Shown one piece after another: positions 8,620 through 17,927 of a stretch of 44,418 nucleotides of DNA; position 1 is the first letter of the stretch, and every line of letters begins with the position of its first letter. The notes under the pieces were generated by a model, which worked only from the letters and a program-made list of their open reading frames with translations, did no database searches and had not been told where the DNA came from. The stretch is from Parendozoicomonas verongulae (GTDB lineage: Bacteria; Pseudomonadota; Gammaproteobacteria; Pseudomonadales; Endozoicomonadaceae). Location of the stretch: positions 1 through 44,418 of the forward strand of contig NZ_SMME01000850.1 of NCBI RefSeq assembly GCF_009711465.1, given 5' to 3'. The position numbers and the translations under genes are program-made.

Positions 8620-9393
8620 TTGATCGACTCCCGTGCCATTATCCATCCATCCGCGCGGTTGGCCGATGATGTTGAGGTAGGACCATTCACCACCATTGGC
8701 CCAGATGTAGACATCGGCTCTGGTACGAAGATCCATTCCCATGTTGTCATCAAAGGCCCAACGACAATTGGTCGAAACAACACCATTTACCAGTTCTCAT
8801 CTGTTGGTGAAGATTGCCAGGACAAAAAATTCCGTCCGGGCGAGCAGACTCGCCTGGAAATTGGTGACAACAACATCATTCGTGAAGGTTGTACTCTTCA
8901 CCGCGGAACCATTCAGGACAACAGCCTGACCAGAATCGGTCATGGCAACCTGTTGATGGCCTACGTACATGTGGCTCACGATTGTATCGTGGGCGACAAC
9001 TGCATTCTTGCCAATAACACCGCCCTGGCAGGTCACGTTGTTGTGGATGACAATGTTATTCTTGGCGGGTTTACCACGGTTCACCAGTTCTGCCGTATTG
9101 GTCAGGGCAGTATGTCTGGTGCTCAATCCGCAGTGTTCAAGGATATTCCGGCCTATGTGATGGTGAGCGGTAACCCAGCCAAACCTCACGGTATGAACTT
9201 CGAAGGTATGCGCCGCCGTGGCTGGAATGATACCAAGATTCGCTCTCTGCGAAATGCTTACAAGACGGTTTATCTGCGTAACCTGAAACTGGATCATGCG
9301 AAGGAAGAGCTGCAGGGGATGGCTGATCAAACCCCTGAAATCCAGATTCTTCTCGATAGTATTCAGACATCTACCCGCGGAATTGTGCGCTAA
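8620..9393 (+). CDS. lpxA: UDP-GlcNAc O-acyltransferase LpxA
   Basis: First step of lipid A synthesis: transfers an R-3-hydroxyacyl chain from ACP to the 3-OH of UDP-GlcNAc. The 257-residue protein is a left-handed beta helix of hexapeptide repeats (about 5-185) with a helical C-terminal domain (EGMRRRGW onward, ending STRGIVR). The catalytic base is in VHVAHDC (His120, equivalent to E. coli His125). The start is TTG 8620: it gives MIDSRAIIHP, which matches the family, and AAGGAA at 8606-8611 is 8 nt upstream. The acyl-chain ruler position equivalent to E. coli Gly173 is Ala168 here, so the preferred chain length may differ from C14. Tightly linked to fabZ and lpxB. Confidence 0.95.
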   Translation: MIDSRAIIHPSARLADDVEVGPFTTIGPDVDIGSGTKIHSHVVIKGPTTIGRNNTIYQFSSVGEDCQDKKFRPGEQTRLEIGDNNIIREGCTLHRGTIQDNSLTRIGHGNLLMAYVHVAHDCIVGDNCILANNTALAGHVVVDDNVILGGFTTVHQFCRIGQGSMSGAQSAVFKDIPAYVMVSGNPAKPHGMNFEGMRRRGWNDTKIRSLRNAYKTVYLRNLKLDHAKEELQGMADQTPEIQILLDSIQTSTRGIVR

Positions 9394-9401
9394 ATCATTT
9401 T

Positions 9402-10592
9402 ATGTCTGATACACGACAAACCAGAACATTTGCCATTGTTGCCGGAGAAGCCTCCGGCGATATTCTTGGTGCCGGCCTGATCCGCGAACTGAAGCATCGC
9501 AATCCGGATGCTCGTTTTGTGGGTATTGGTGGGCCGCTGATGATGGCGGAAGGTTTTGAAAGCTTGTTTCCCATGGATCGCCTGTCGGTGATGGGTTTGG
9601 TGGAAGTCCTTGGTCGTTTGAAAGAGCTGCTGGGTATTCGCAAATCCCTGCGTGATGGTTTTATTGCTGATCCGCCCTCTGTTTTTATTGGTATCGATGC
9701 GCCGGACTTTAACCTCCCTCTTGAGCGAAAGCTGCGAGATGCAGGTGTTGCCACCGTTCACTATGTCAGTCCGTCCGTATGGGCGTGGCGTCAGAAGCGA
9801 GTATTGAAGATCCGCGAAGCTGTGGATCACATGCTTTGCCTGTTGCCATTCGAAACCGAGGTTTACGAAAAGCACGGCGTACCTGCGACGTTTATCGGAC
9901 ACTCGCTGGCGGATCAGATTCCCATGGAAGAAGATTCTACCCCCGCTAGAAATGCGTTAGGCTACACCACCCACGACAGAGTGGTTGGTGTGCTTCCCGG
10001 CAGTCGTGGTGGTGAGGTCAAGAAGCTTGCGCCACTGTTTCTTGAGGCTGTAAAGCTGATGCTGGATGCTCACCCTGAGCTGAAGTTTGTTGTTCCCTGC
10101 GCTAATGCCTCTCGTCGCTCCCAGATAGAAGGGTTTTTGCTGGCGCGAGATGATAACCTTCCCGTCAAGCTTGTGGGTGGCCAATCCCATGAGGTGATGG
10201 CAGCTTCGGATGTATTGTTGATGGCCTCTGGGACCGCTGCCCTGGAAGGTCTGCTTCACAAAAAGCCGATGGTCATCAGCTATCGGGTGAATGGACTGAC
10301 TTACTGGATTATGCGTCGTCTGGTGACTATTGATCGTTTCTCCCTGCCCAACCTTCTGGCAGGCAAAAACGAAGATGGTTCTCATAAGGATATTGTCCCT
10401 GAAATTATTCAGGATGATGCGACCCCTGAAGCGCTGGCTGAGGCCACTCTGACCTGGCTGGATAATGCTGATAAGAGTCAAGCTCTGGTAGAAGAGTATC
10501 GACGTATTCATGCCCTGCTCAAACAAGACGCCAGTGCCCGTGCTGCCGACACTGTGATGGGTGTTGTGGAAGCCAAAGAGGCAAGTTTATGA
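9402..10592 (+). CDS. lpxB: Lipid A disaccharide synthase LpxB
   Basis: GT19-family glycosyltransferase that joins lipid X and UDP-2,3-diacylglucosamine to form the beta-1,6-linked disaccharide at the inner face of the cytoplasmic membrane. The 396-residue length is normal. The N-terminal glycine-rich motif [14 protein letters not shown] occupies about residues 14-27; [11 protein letters not shown] (near 121-131), [25 protein letters not shown] and the donor-site segment [11 protein letters not shown] are all family landmarks. It follows lpxA after 8 nt, and its last codons overlap the rnhB start by 4 nt (ATGA), indicating translational coupling. Confidence 0.96.
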   Translation: MSDTRQTRTFAIVAGEASGDILGAGLIRELKHRNPDARFVGIGGPLMMAEGFESLFPMDRLSVMGLVEVLGRLKELLGIRKSLRDGFIADPPSVFIGIDAPDFNLPLERKLRDAGVATVHYVSPSVWAWRQKRVLKIREAVDHMLCLLPFETEVYEKHGVPATFIGHSLADQIPMEEDSTPARNALGYTTHDRVVGVLPGSRGGEVKKLAPLFLEAVKLMLDAHPELKFVVPCANASRRSQIEGFLLARDDNLPVKLVGGQSHEVMAASDVLLMASGTAALEGLLHKKPMVISYRVNGLTYWIMRRLVTIDRFSLPNLLAGKNEDGSHKDIVPEIIQDDATPEALAEATLTWLDNADKSQALVEEYRRIHALLKQDASARAADTVMGVVEAKEASL

Positions 10593-11203
10593 GTGAGTGG
10601 GTGCAAACCGGGCTGGATTTCTGCCAAGCTTCCGAGCAGGAAATTATTGCCGGTGTGGATGAAGTCGGCCGTGGCCCTCTGTGTGGGGCGGTTGTTACGG
10701 CAGCTGTGATTCTTGATCCAAACAAACCCATTGTTGGGTTGAATGACTCCAAAAAGCTCAGCGAAAAAAAGCGCGATGCACTCTTCGATGAAATTCGCGA
10801 GAAGGCCTTAGCATGGGCTATTGGCCGCTGCGAAGTGGAAGAGATTGATAAACTCAATATTCTTCAGGCCACTATGGTGGCTATGCATCGTGCGGTGAGC
10901 AGATTGTCTGTGAAGCCAACACTGGTGCTGGTGGATGGTAATCGTACCCCTGACTTCGGTATCCCTGCCCGCGCCGAGGTAAAAGGTGATGGTCGTATTG
11001 CTGAAATCTCTGCCGCTTCCATCCTCGCAAAAGTAGTACGAGATCGGGAAATGGTGGAGCTGGATAAACAGTATCCCGGCTATGGTATTGCTGGGCACAA
11101 GGGCTACCCTACCAAAGCTCATATGGAAGCTTTGAAAACCCTCGGCGTTACGCCTATTCATCGTCGTTCATTCAAACCTGTGCGTGAGTGTCTGGAAGTC
11201 TGA
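10589..11203 (+). CDS. rnhB: Ribonuclease HII
   Basis: Removes RNA from RNA-DNA hybrids and incises at single ribonucleotides misinserted in DNA. The 204-residue protein has the acidic active site Asp24-Glu25 in [13 protein letters not shown], Asp116 in LVLVDGN and Asp152 in KVVRDREM, plus the [12 protein letters not shown] segment typical of the family. The start overlaps the lpxB stop by 4 nt, and dnaE begins 92 nt downstream, the conserved gammaproteobacterial arrangement. Confidence 0.96.
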   Translation: MSEWVQTGLDFCQASEQEIIAGVDEVGRGPLCGAVVTAAVILDPNKPIVGLNDSKKLSEKKRDALFDEIREKALAWAIGRCEVEEIDKLNILQATMVAMHRAVSRLSVKPTLVLVDGNRTPDFGIPARAEVKGDGRIAEISAASILAKVVRDREMVELDKQYPGYGIAGHKGYPTKAHMEALKTLGVTPIHRRSFKPVRECLEV

Positions 11204-11295
11204 GTCTCTTTCCTCTCAGGTCTTGATACCCATACGCAAATTCAGTGTCTACTGGTATGATTGACGGAATTACTGTTAATCATTCCGAGACCTCA

Positions 11296-14200
11296 ATGTC
11301 AGCCCATCCCTCCCAATTTGTTCACCTGCGTGTTCACAGTGAATTCTCACTGATTGACAGCCTCGTGCGCATTAAGCCTCTGATTAAAACCGTGGCCGAA
11401 ATGGGAATGCCTGCCATAGCCATGACGGATCAGGCCAATATGTGTTCCCTTGTGCGCTTTTATCAAGGGATGCAGGGGGCTGGTATCAAGCCAATTTGTG
11501 GCTGTGATGTGTGGGTGGAAAATATTGTTCCCGAGGAACCACCCACCCAGCTGGTGCTGCTGTGCATGAACACCACAGGTTATAAGAACCTGCTGGAGCT
11601 GGTGTCTGATGGCTTTCAGAAGAACCAGCATCAGGGCAAATCCATTCTTAAGCGTGAGTGGATTCTGGAGCGCAATGAGGGTTTGATTGCGCTGTCCGGT
11701 GGCCGCCGGGGAGAGATTGGCCAGGTGTTGTTGGGTACTAATCCTCAGCTGGCCAACGATTTGATGGAGCAATGGCTCCAGGCGTTTGGGGATCGCTTTT
11801 ATCTGGAGCTGCAGCGCACCAGCCGCCCTGGTGAGGAAGAGTATCTCCATGGGGCCGTTGATCTGGCTATTCGCATGGATGTGCCGGTTGTGGCTACCAA
11901 TGATGTGATGTTCCTGTCCCAGTCGGACTTTGAGGCCCATGAGGCTCGGGTGTGCATTGGTGAGAGTCGGACGCTGGATGACCCCCGCCGCCCCAAAAAT
12001 TATTCTGATCAGCAGTATCTCAAATCTGCTGATGAAATGTGTGAGCTGTTTGCGGATATTCCCGAAGCTGTTGCTAATACCGTTGAAATTGCCCGCCGCT
12101 GTAGTGTGGATGTGCCACTGGGTACTTACTACCTGCCTGATTTTCCTGTGCCTGAAGGCAAAACCATGGACGAGTTCTTCCGTGAGTTTTCTGCAAAAGG
12201 TCTGGAAGATCGTCTGAGATATATTCTTGACCCCAATGCTGACGACTATGAAGCGCGCCGGAAGGAGTATTACGACCGTCTGAACTTCGAGCTGGATATT
12301 ATCCTGCAGATGGGGTTTCCCGGCTACTTCCTGATCGTAATGGACTTTATCCAGTGGGGTAAGGATAACGGCGTACCGGTCGGCCCAGGCCGTGGTTCCG
12401 GTGCCGGTTCTCTGGTGGCCTACGCCCAGAAAATCACCGACCTTGATCCACTCCAGTATGACTTGCTGTTCGAGCGATTCCTGAACCCGGAACGGGTCTC
12501 CATGCCCGACTTTGATATCGACTTCTGTATGGATGGTCGGGATCGGGTGATTGACTACGTAGGACAAACCTACGGCCGTAATGCGGTATCCCAGATCATC
12601 ACCTTCGGTACTATGGCGGCCAAGGGTGTTGTGAAGGATGTCGCCCGTGTGCAGGGTAAATCCTACGGTATGGCGGATAAGCTCTCCAAGCTGATTCCCT
12701 TTGAAGTGGGGATGACGCTGGCCAAGGCTTTCGATCAGGAAGAGAACCTGCGGGAGTTTCTTGAAAACGATGAAGACGCCCGTGAAGTTTGGGAGATGGC
12801 TCTCAAACTGGAAGGTATTACCCGTAACGTAGGTAAGCACGCCGGTGGTGTGGTTATCGCCCCCACCAAACTCACCGATTTTGCGCCGCTCTACTGTGAT
12901 GAGAGCGGTCAGGGCTTGGTTACCCAATACGATAAAAACGATGTGGAAACCGCGGGTCTGGTGAAGTTTGACTTTCTGGGTTTGCGCACGCTGACCATCA
13001 TCGACTGGGCCTTGAAGATGATTAACCCCCGTCTTGAACGCGAGGGTAAGGAACTGGTGGATATTATGCAGATCGATCTGGAAGATCCGGCTTCCTATGA
13101 TCTGCTTAAGGCGGCGGAAACCACGGCAGTGTTTCAGCTGGAATCCCGGGGTATGAAGGATTTGATCAAGCGCCTTCAACCTGACTGCTTCGAAGATATC
13201 ATCGCACTTGTAGCCCTGTTCCGTCCTGGCCCTCTGCAGTCCGGCATGGTAGATAACTTTATCAACCGTAAGCACGGGCGGGAGAAGATTTCCTATCCCG
13301 ATGTACAGTGGCAGCACGAGTGGCTACAGCCCATTCTTGAACCTACCTACGGCATCATCCTGTATCAGGAACAGGTTATGCAGATTGCTCAGGTGCTGGC
13401 GGGCTACACGCTGGGTGGTGCAGATATGCTGCGCCGGGCTATGGGTAAGAAGAAGCCTGAGGAGATGGCGAAACAGCGTGCCGGCTTTGAGGCCGGTGCC
13501 GTAGCTCAGGGGATTGATGGCGAGCTGGCCATGAAGATCTTTGACCTTGTGGAGAAATTCGCGGGTTACGGCTTTAACAAGTCTCACTCTGCTGCCTACG
13601 CACTGGTGTCCTACCAGACTCTGTGGCTGAAGAAACACTTCCCGGCAGAGTTTATGGCGGCGGTTATGTCTTCCGATATGCAGAACACCGATAAGGTAGT
13701 AACGTTTATCGAAGAGTGTCGGAACATGGAGCTGGAAGTGCTGCCGCCGGATGTGAACAGTGGTGACTACCTGTTCGATGTAAACCGTGAGGGGCGCATT
13801 GTTTATGGCTTGGGTGCTATTAAAGGTGTGGGTGAAGGCCCGATTGAAGCTATTGTTGAAGCCCGTAAGGCCGGTGGGTCATTTAAAGACTTGTTTGATT
13901 TCTGCCAGCGTATTGATACCAAGAAGGTGAACAAGCGCTGCCTGGAGGCTTTGATTCGTTCTGGTGCCTTTGATGCTCTGGGGCCTTGCACGGGTAAGAA
14001 AGAGCTAAACCGCAACCGTGCCGTTCTGGATGCCTCCATGGAGGAGGCTGTGAAGGCGGCGGATCAGTCGGCCCGCAGTGCGGCTGGTGGTCTGGGTGAC
14101 CTGTTTGGTGGCCTCGCTCCTTCTGAGGATGAGAACGCTTACGATAAGTACATGCAGGCGCGGGAATGGCCAGATAAGGAACGCCTGAAAGGGGAGAAGG

Positions 14201-14808
14201 ATACCCTTGGCCTGTACCTCACCGGTCACCCCATTGATGAGTATGAGAAAGAAATTCGCCATTTTGTGCGCAACCGTATCTCTGATCTGCAACCAGCCCG
14301 GGACAATATCAATATTGCCGGTCTGATTGTGAATATGCGGGTGATGAAGAACAAGCGCGGTGACAAGATGGGCTTTCTGACCCTGGATGACCGCTCTGGC
14401 CGCATTGAGGTGTCAGTCTTCTCCGATACCTTTGCCAAGCATCAGCATCTTCTGGTGAAGGATACGCTGGTGGTTGTGGAAGGTGAGGTAAGCTTTGATG
14501 ACTATTCGGGTTCTATTAAGGCGAATGCCCGTCGGGTGATGAGTCTTGTTGAAGCACGCAGTCAGTATGTGAAGGAGCTGGAGGTTGGCATGGATGAAGC
14601 TGACTGTTCCGGTAACTTTATAACCGATCTTCAAAGGCTGCTGTCAGATCATGCTGGGCCTACGCCTGTGGTGATTCACTTTGAGAAGGAAGATGCCCGG
14701 GGGCGGATTCAGTTGGGCGATGGTTGGTGCATTTCTCCCGGTGATGAGCTCGTGCAGTTGCTTCGGGATCGTTATGGTAAGGAGCGAGTGAAGGTTCTTT
14801 ACTCTTAG
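11296..14808 (+). CDS. dnaE: DNA polymerase III alpha subunit
   Basis: Catalytic subunit of the replicative polymerase. At 1170 residues it matches the E. coli DnaE length (1160). An N-terminal PHP domain starts [16 protein letters not shown]. The palm domain carries [17 protein letters not shown] (360-376) and the catalytic aspartates in MPDFDIDF (Asp405 and Asp407), with the third in [13 protein letters not shown]. Then come fingers, a helix-hairpin-helix region and an OB fold ([23 protein letters not shown]) near 1020-1090. ATG 11296 gives [12 protein letters not shown], matching the family; an in-frame GTG at 11245 would add 17 unsupported residues. accA, which often follows dnaE, is absent here. 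Confidence 0.97.
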   Translation: MSAHPSQFVHLRVHSEFSLIDSLVRIKPLIKTVAEMGMPAIAMTDQANMCSLVRFYQGMQGAGIKPICGCDVWVENIVPEEPPTQLVLLCMNTTGYKNLLELVSDGFQKNQHQGKSILKREWILERNEGLIALSGGRRGEIGQVLLGTNPQLANDLMEQWLQAFGDRFYLELQRTSRPGEEEYLHGAVDLAIRMDVPVVATNDVMFLSQSDFEAHEARVCIGESRTLDDPRRPKNYSDQQYLKSADEMCELFADIPEAVANTVEIARRCSVDVPLGTYYLPDFPVPEGKTMDEFFREFSAKGLEDRLRYILDPNADDYEARRKEYYDRLNFELDIILQMGFPGYFLIVMDFIQWGKDNGVPVGPGRGSGAGSLVAYAQKITDLDPLQYDLLFERFLNPERVSMPDFDIDFCMDGRDRVIDYVGQTYGRNAVSQIITFGTMAAKGVVKDVARVQGKSYGMADKLSKLIPFEVGMTLAKAFDQEENLREFLENDEDAREVWEMALKLEGITRNVGKHAGGVVIAPTKLTDFAPLYCDESGQGLVTQYDKNDVETAGLVKFDFLGLRTLTIIDWALKMINPRLEREGKELVDIMQIDLEDPASYDLLKAAETTAVFQLESRGMKDLIKRLQPDCFEDIIALVALFRPGPLQSGMVDNFINRKHGREKISYPDVQWQHEWLQPILEPTYGIILYQEQVMQIAQVLAGYTLGGADMLRRAMGKKKPEEMAKQRAGFEAGAVAQGIDGELAMKIFDLVEKFAGYGFNKSHSAAYALVSYQTLWLKKHFPAEFMAAVMSSDMQNTDKVVTFIEECRNMELEVLPPDVNSGDYLFDVNREGRIVYGLGAIKGVGEGPIEAIVEARKAGGSFKDLFDFCQRIDTKKVNKRCLEALIRSGAFDALGPCTGKKELNRNRAVLDASMEEAVKAADQSARSAAGGLGDLFGGLAPSEDENAYDKYMQAREWPDKERLKGEKDTLGLYLTGHPIDEYEKEIRHFVRNRISDLQPARDNINIAGLIVNMRVMKNKRGDKMGFLTLDDRSGRIEVSVFSDTFAKHQHLLVKDTLVVVEGEVSFDDYSGSIKANARRVMSLVEARSQYVKELEVGMDEADCSGNFITDLQRLLSDHAGPTPVVIHFEKEDARGRIQLGDGWCISPGDELVQLLRDRYGKERVKVLYS

Positions 14809-14821
14809 GTTGTTTGGGTAC

Positions 14822-14986
14822 TTACCTGTTAAGTAACTTGCTTTTCAGATCTTCATAGCGGGCAAATTCACAGGTTCCCAGCTCTGCTACATAAGCTGGT
14901 GTGATGGCTGCACAGGCTGTCAGAAAAGTGCTGAGCAGCAGAATTATAGCTCGATCTGTTGAGCTGGTTTTCTGATTCGCTGGCAT
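14822..14986 (-). CDS. Small lipoprotein, 54 residues
   Basis: A short gene found by reading the gap after dnaE. It encodes 54 residues: a polar start MPANQKTSSTDR, a hydrophobic stretch AIILLLSTF and the lipobox LTAC with Cys25 as the lipidation site, leaving a mature peptide of about 30 residues with a second Cys and a charged end (YEDLKSKLLNR). The start ATG at 14986 is preceded on the minus strand by purine-rich AGAGAG and CAGGAA sequences. Its stop lies 13 nt from the dnaE stop on the other strand. The family is not recognised; the lipobox and ribosome-binding context make it likely real. Confidence 0.6.
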   Translation of the reverse strand: MPANQKTSSTDRAIILLLSTFLTACAAITPAYVAELGTCEFARYEDLKSKLLNR

Positions 14987-15364
14987 AGTCTCTCTGTTTC
15001 CTGCAAAGGGTAAGATGTTGCTATTTGTCGGGATGGTATCATCTTGCAGGGCGGTTAATCTGAGTGTACTGGGCGGTGAGTCATGATTATGAGTAATTTA
15101 TTTTTCTGGAATGGATAACCACCTTTCTTATTCCTATTTCTAATTGCTTTCTACTTTCTGGAATGAATTCTCCATCATCTAGAAAAAACAGTTTTAAATG
15201 ACTGGTTGGGGGCTGCTCTAATCTTCAGAGTGAAGTAACCGCAGTACCCCGCTTCCCGTGGGATGTTCGAGAGTCCCGGGAAGCTTTCAGGGGTGGTTGT
15301 ATGGCCAGCACAACCACAAATCTGGTGGCGCAAATTGTCCGAATGCAGCAGGGATGTTTCGGTG
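14987..15364. other. Intergenic region upstream of the PilZ gene
   Basis: 378 bases with no supported gene. It holds the upstream region of the small lipoprotein (minus) and of the PilZ gene (plus), is AT-rich around 15080-15200, and contains two copies of CTTTCTGGAATG-like sequence (near 15102 and 15154). Very short reading frames at 15015 and 15083 have weak ribosome-binding sites but no other support. Confidence 0.4.
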
Positions 15365-15727
15365 ATGTCAAAAAAAGCGTTCACACAGGCACCATTGCCT
15401 TTCCACAGTGACAACCTCAGCAGTTATCTGAAGGTGTATAACCGCCGTACGGGAAGGGAGCTGGGTTTTCTCGGTAATATCAGTCGCAATGGTTTGATGC
15501 TGATTACCCGCTGGCGCATGCAGACCGAAGCCGAATTCAATATGCGCATTATTTTGCCTGAACCGCTGTTAGGTAAAGAATATGTGGATTTTGATGCGCG
15601 ATGCCAATGGTGTCGCCCGGATGTTGATGCGGAAAGTTTTGATTCCGGTTATATCGTTCTTACCAGTGGTGTGAACTATGACTTGCTCATCTCCGCTTTG
15701 CAGCACTACTTCTCTTTCTCTCAGTAG
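15365..15727 (+). CDS. PilZ-domain protein (c-di-GMP binding)
   Basis: Single-domain PilZ protein of 120 residues, predicted to bind cyclic di-GMP and act as a small cytoplasmic adaptor. Both ligand motifs are present: RRTGR at 27-31 (RxxxR) and NISRNG at 38-43 ((D/N)xSxxG), separated by the short GFLG strand, followed by beta-barrel strands (MLITRW, FNMRIILPEP, ARCQWCRP, SGYIVLTSG). ATG 15365 is used because the family begins shortly before the RxxxR motif; the reading frame extends upstream to 15263 without recognisable sequence. It sits between dnaE and sbcB with no obvious partner, so its target is unknown. Confidence 0.82.
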   Translation: MSKKAFTQAPLPFHSDNLSSYLKVYNRRTGRELGFLGNISRNGLMLITRWRMQTEAEFNMRIILPEPLLGKEYVDFDARCQWCRPDVDAESFDSGYIVLTSGVNYDLLISALQHYFSFSQ

Positions 15728-15807
15728 TGATTTCTCAATAGCTTTTTCTGATTAGCTTCTCCTGAAGTGATAAGCTGGAGTGGTTATCTTCCTGATGGTA
15801 TTCCGCT

Positions 15808-17259
15808 GTGGCGCAAACTTTTTTCTGGTACGACTTCGAGACATTCGGCGTAAACCCCGCCAAAGACTGGCCCTGTCAGTTTGCCGGTATTCGTACAGAT
15901 GCCAACTTCAATGAAATTGGTGAACCCATCAATATTTACTGTCGTCTTCCAAATGATCAGCTCCCCCACCCGGAGGCCTGCCTTGTGACAGGTATTCTGC
16001 CAGAGGAGGCGAATGAAAAAGGGGTGTGCGAGGCCGAATTTATTGATCGCATCAATCAGGAGTTTTCCGTTCCCAATACCTGTGTGTTGGGCTACAACAC
16101 CCTTCGTTTTGATGATGAGGTAACCCGCCACAGCCTCTATCGCAATTTTCAGGACCCTTATGCCCGTGAGTGGCAGAACGGTTGTTCACGGTGGGATCTG
16201 ATTGATGTTGTCAGGCTGTGCGCAGCTCTCAGGCCAGACGGCATTCACTGGCCTGAGCGTGAGGATGGTACTCGTAGCTTTAAGCTGGAAGAGCTGACCA
16301 AGGCGAATGGTATTGCCCATGAAGGCGCTCACGATGCTCTGTCTGATGTGCGGGCAACCATTGCCATGGCTCGCCTGCTGAGAGAAAAGCAGCCTCGCTT
16401 GTTTGATTATGTGTTGAATAACCGGCTGAAGTGGCAGGTGGCGAAGCAATTGGATACAGTCAGCTCGCGGCCCAAGCCAGTCATTCATATCTCGGGCAAA
16501 TATCCGGCAGTCAAACACTGTCTGGCGATGGTGGCTCCTCTGGGGGCGCATCCGACCAATAAGAATGAAGTGGTTGTGTATGATCTCTCCGTTGATCCTC
16601 AGTCGCTTCTGGAGTCGTCAGCCGAAGATATCCGCTACCGTATGTTCACCTCATCTAAGACTTTGCAGGAAGAGGGGCTGGAGCGCATTCCTGTGAAAAC
16701 CATTCGCCTGAACCGTTGCCCGATTATCGTGCCCTGGAAAACCGCTGGAGCAGAAGACTGCGAACGCATTGGGCTGGATCAACAGCTCTGGCAGAAACAT
16801 TATAAGCAGCTGTTTCAGAGTGCAGAGCAAGTGGCACAGCTAAGGCAGAAAATGGCGGAAGTATTTCTGGGCGGGGAGCAGCGTGAGGGCAGTGATGATC
16901 CGGATCTGATGCTTTACAGTGGCGGCTTCTTTAGTAATGAAGATCGGGATCTAATTGGCCGAGTAAAAAATACTCACCCCGGTGAGCTGGCAGGGTTAAA
17001 TCTGCCGTTTTCCGATGGGCGGCTGTCAGAAATGCTGTTTCGCTATCGCGGAAGAAACTGGCCCGACCTTCTTGCAGGGCAGGATGCACAGGATTGGCAG
17101 AGTTTTCGTAGAGAACGGCTTGTGGAAGGAGAGGGTTGGAATCTTCAGTTGTTCTTTGAACGCATCGAGCAGTTAGCCCAGGATGCGGATAACCCAAAGA
17201 ACATCGAAATACTGAACCGTCTTGCGGATTACGGCAGGCGTCTTGCTGAGGATTTGTGA
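15808..17259 (+). CDS. sbcB: Exodeoxyribonuclease I
   Basis: 3'-to-5' single-strand DNA exonuclease acting in mismatch repair and recombination. The 483-residue protein (E. coli 475) has the DEDDh active site: Asp9 and Glu11 in WYDFETFG, Asp102 in LRFDDE, His175 and Asp180 in HDALSDVRAT. These are offset by 6 from E. coli Asp15, Glu17, Asp108, His181 and Asp186. The SH3-like and helical C-terminal regions follow (RCPIIVPW, FNLPFSDGRL-type segments, ending LADYGRRLAEDL). The start is GTG 15808; the ribosome-binding site is weak. A hairpin separates its end from the convergent receiver gene. Confidence 0.95.
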   Translation: MAQTFFWYDFETFGVNPAKDWPCQFAGIRTDANFNEIGEPINIYCRLPNDQLPHPEACLVTGILPEEANEKGVCEAEFIDRINQEFSVPNTCVLGYNTLRFDDEVTRHSLYRNFQDPYAREWQNGCSRWDLIDVVRLCAALRPDGIHWPEREDGTRSFKLEELTKANGIAHEGAHDALSDVRATIAMARLLREKQPRLFDYVLNNRLKWQVAKQLDTVSSRPKPVIHISGKYPAVKHCLAMVAPLGAHPTNKNEVVVYDLSVDPQSLLESSAEDIRYRMFTSSKTLQEEGLERIPVKTIRLNRCPIIVPWKTAGAEDCERIGLDQQLWQKHYKQLFQSAEQVAQLRQKMAEVFLGGEQREGSDDPDLMLYSGGFFSNEDRDLIGRVKNTHPGELAGLNLPFSDGRLSEMLFRYRGRNWPDLLAGQDAQDWQSFRRERLVEGEGWNLQLFFERIEQLAQDADNPKNIEILNRLADYGRRLAEDL

Positions 17260-17270
17260 GCTGTGAAGGA

Positions 17271-17294
17271 TTCTGCCTGAGGTCTCAGGCAGAA
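17271..17294. terminator. Hairpin between convergent sbcB and receiver gene
   Basis: TTCTGCCTGA (17271-17280) and TCAGGCAGAA (17285-17294) form a perfect 10-bp stem with a GGTC loop, overlapping the stop codon of the minus-strand receiver gene. There is no T-run on either side, so it may act as a weak bidirectional terminator or mRNA 3'-end stabiliser. Confidence 0.45.
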
Positions 17295-17650
17295 ATGCTA
17301 GCAATATATTCAGCCAGTCGGCCGTGAATAACCGGTTTTTCAATATAATCAATGGCTCCAGCCTGGATGGAGGCGACGGCTCCGTTCAGGTCGTGCTGCT
17401 TGCCCAGTACAATAACAGGAATACCGACATTGGTGATGTGGGATACCTTCTCGCAGATAGACGAGCTGCACAGGGCATTCGACATAATCAGATAGCTGGG
17501 CTTGTGGCTATCCAGGCTGTTCTCCATATCTTCCCAAGACGAAAAACAGCGCAGAGTCAGCTGGCCCTTTTCGCAGAGGGACATGATGGCACTGGTTACG
17601 GCCTGATCGTTTTCCAGTAGGAAGACGCATGAGCCTTGTGCGTTGTTCAT
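17285..17650 (-). CDS. Stand-alone degenerate receiver-domain protein
   Basis: A 121-residue protein with the CheY-like fold pattern but no output domain. The acidic pocket is partly kept (LLENDQAV, Glu13/Asp15) and the conserved Lys is present in DYIEKPV (Lys105), while the phospho-acceptor position that is Asp in VLDIRMP of its neighbour reads Ser57 (LIMSNAL). It is therefore probably a pseudo-receiver that cannot be phosphorylated conventionally. The start ATG 17650 has CAGGAA 7 nt upstream on the minus strand. It lies downstream of the FixJ-type regulator on the same strand, 277 nt away. Function is unknown; a protein-interaction or decoy role is inference. Confidence 0.7.
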   Translation of the reverse strand: MNNAQGSCVFLLENDQAVTSAIMSLCEKGQLTLRCFSSWEDMENSLDSHKPSYLIMSNALCSSSICEKVSHITNVGIPVIVLGKQHDLNGAVASIQAGAIDYIEKPVIHGRLAEYIASISA

Positions 17651-17927
17651 AGTGTATTCCTGAGTAATTAACAGCGGTCCGGAGGTAAGTGAACGTCCTG
17701 TTGTCTTGAATGCTCCAGAGAGTCCTTTATCACCGACGCGCTAATCATAGAGGCTGCTGCGGGCAGAGAACTATCGTTGTTTTTACCCAGCACCGTGCGA
17801 TAAGCCGTTAAGATAATCAGGTAGGGGTGGAGTAGGCTGTTGAAGAACAGAAGAGCAACGCACCAGTACTGCAAAAAGGCAGTACTGGAAGCAGATCGGG
17901 ACAGGTTTTCAGATAACCGCTTAAGTA
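17651..17927. other. Intergenic region between the two receiver genes
   Basis: 277 bases containing a perfect hairpin at 17863-17888 and the upstream region of the pseudo-receiver gene. A short TTG-initiated minus-strand frame (17668-17874) begins inside the hairpin and looks non-coding. Confidence 0.4.
17863..17888 (-). terminator. Hairpin downstream of FixJ-type regulator
   Basis: CCAGTACTGC (17863-17872) pairs perfectly with GCAGTACTGG (17879-17888) around an AAAAAG loop. It lies 40 nt beyond the stop of the minus-strand regulator. No T-run follows, so the terminator call is tentative. Confidence 0.45.

Noticed and set aside
11347..13317. A 656-codon open frame on the minus strand inside dnaE
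   Set aside because: It lies wholly antisense to a conserved dnaE and its His/Gln/Asn-rich translation has no domain; it results from codon bias of the sense gene.
15015..15118. Two very short plus-strand frames upstream of PilZ
   Set aside because: 23 and 11 codons with modest ribosome-binding sites, no terminator or control-codon pattern to suggest a leader.
15175..15414. 79-codon minus-strand frame upstream of and into the PilZ gene
   Set aside because: Overlaps the PilZ coding start on the other strand and has no recognisable content.
17668..17874. 68-codon minus-strand frame between the receiver genes
   Set aside because: TTG start lies inside a perfect hairpin, no ribosome-binding site, no recognisable sequence.
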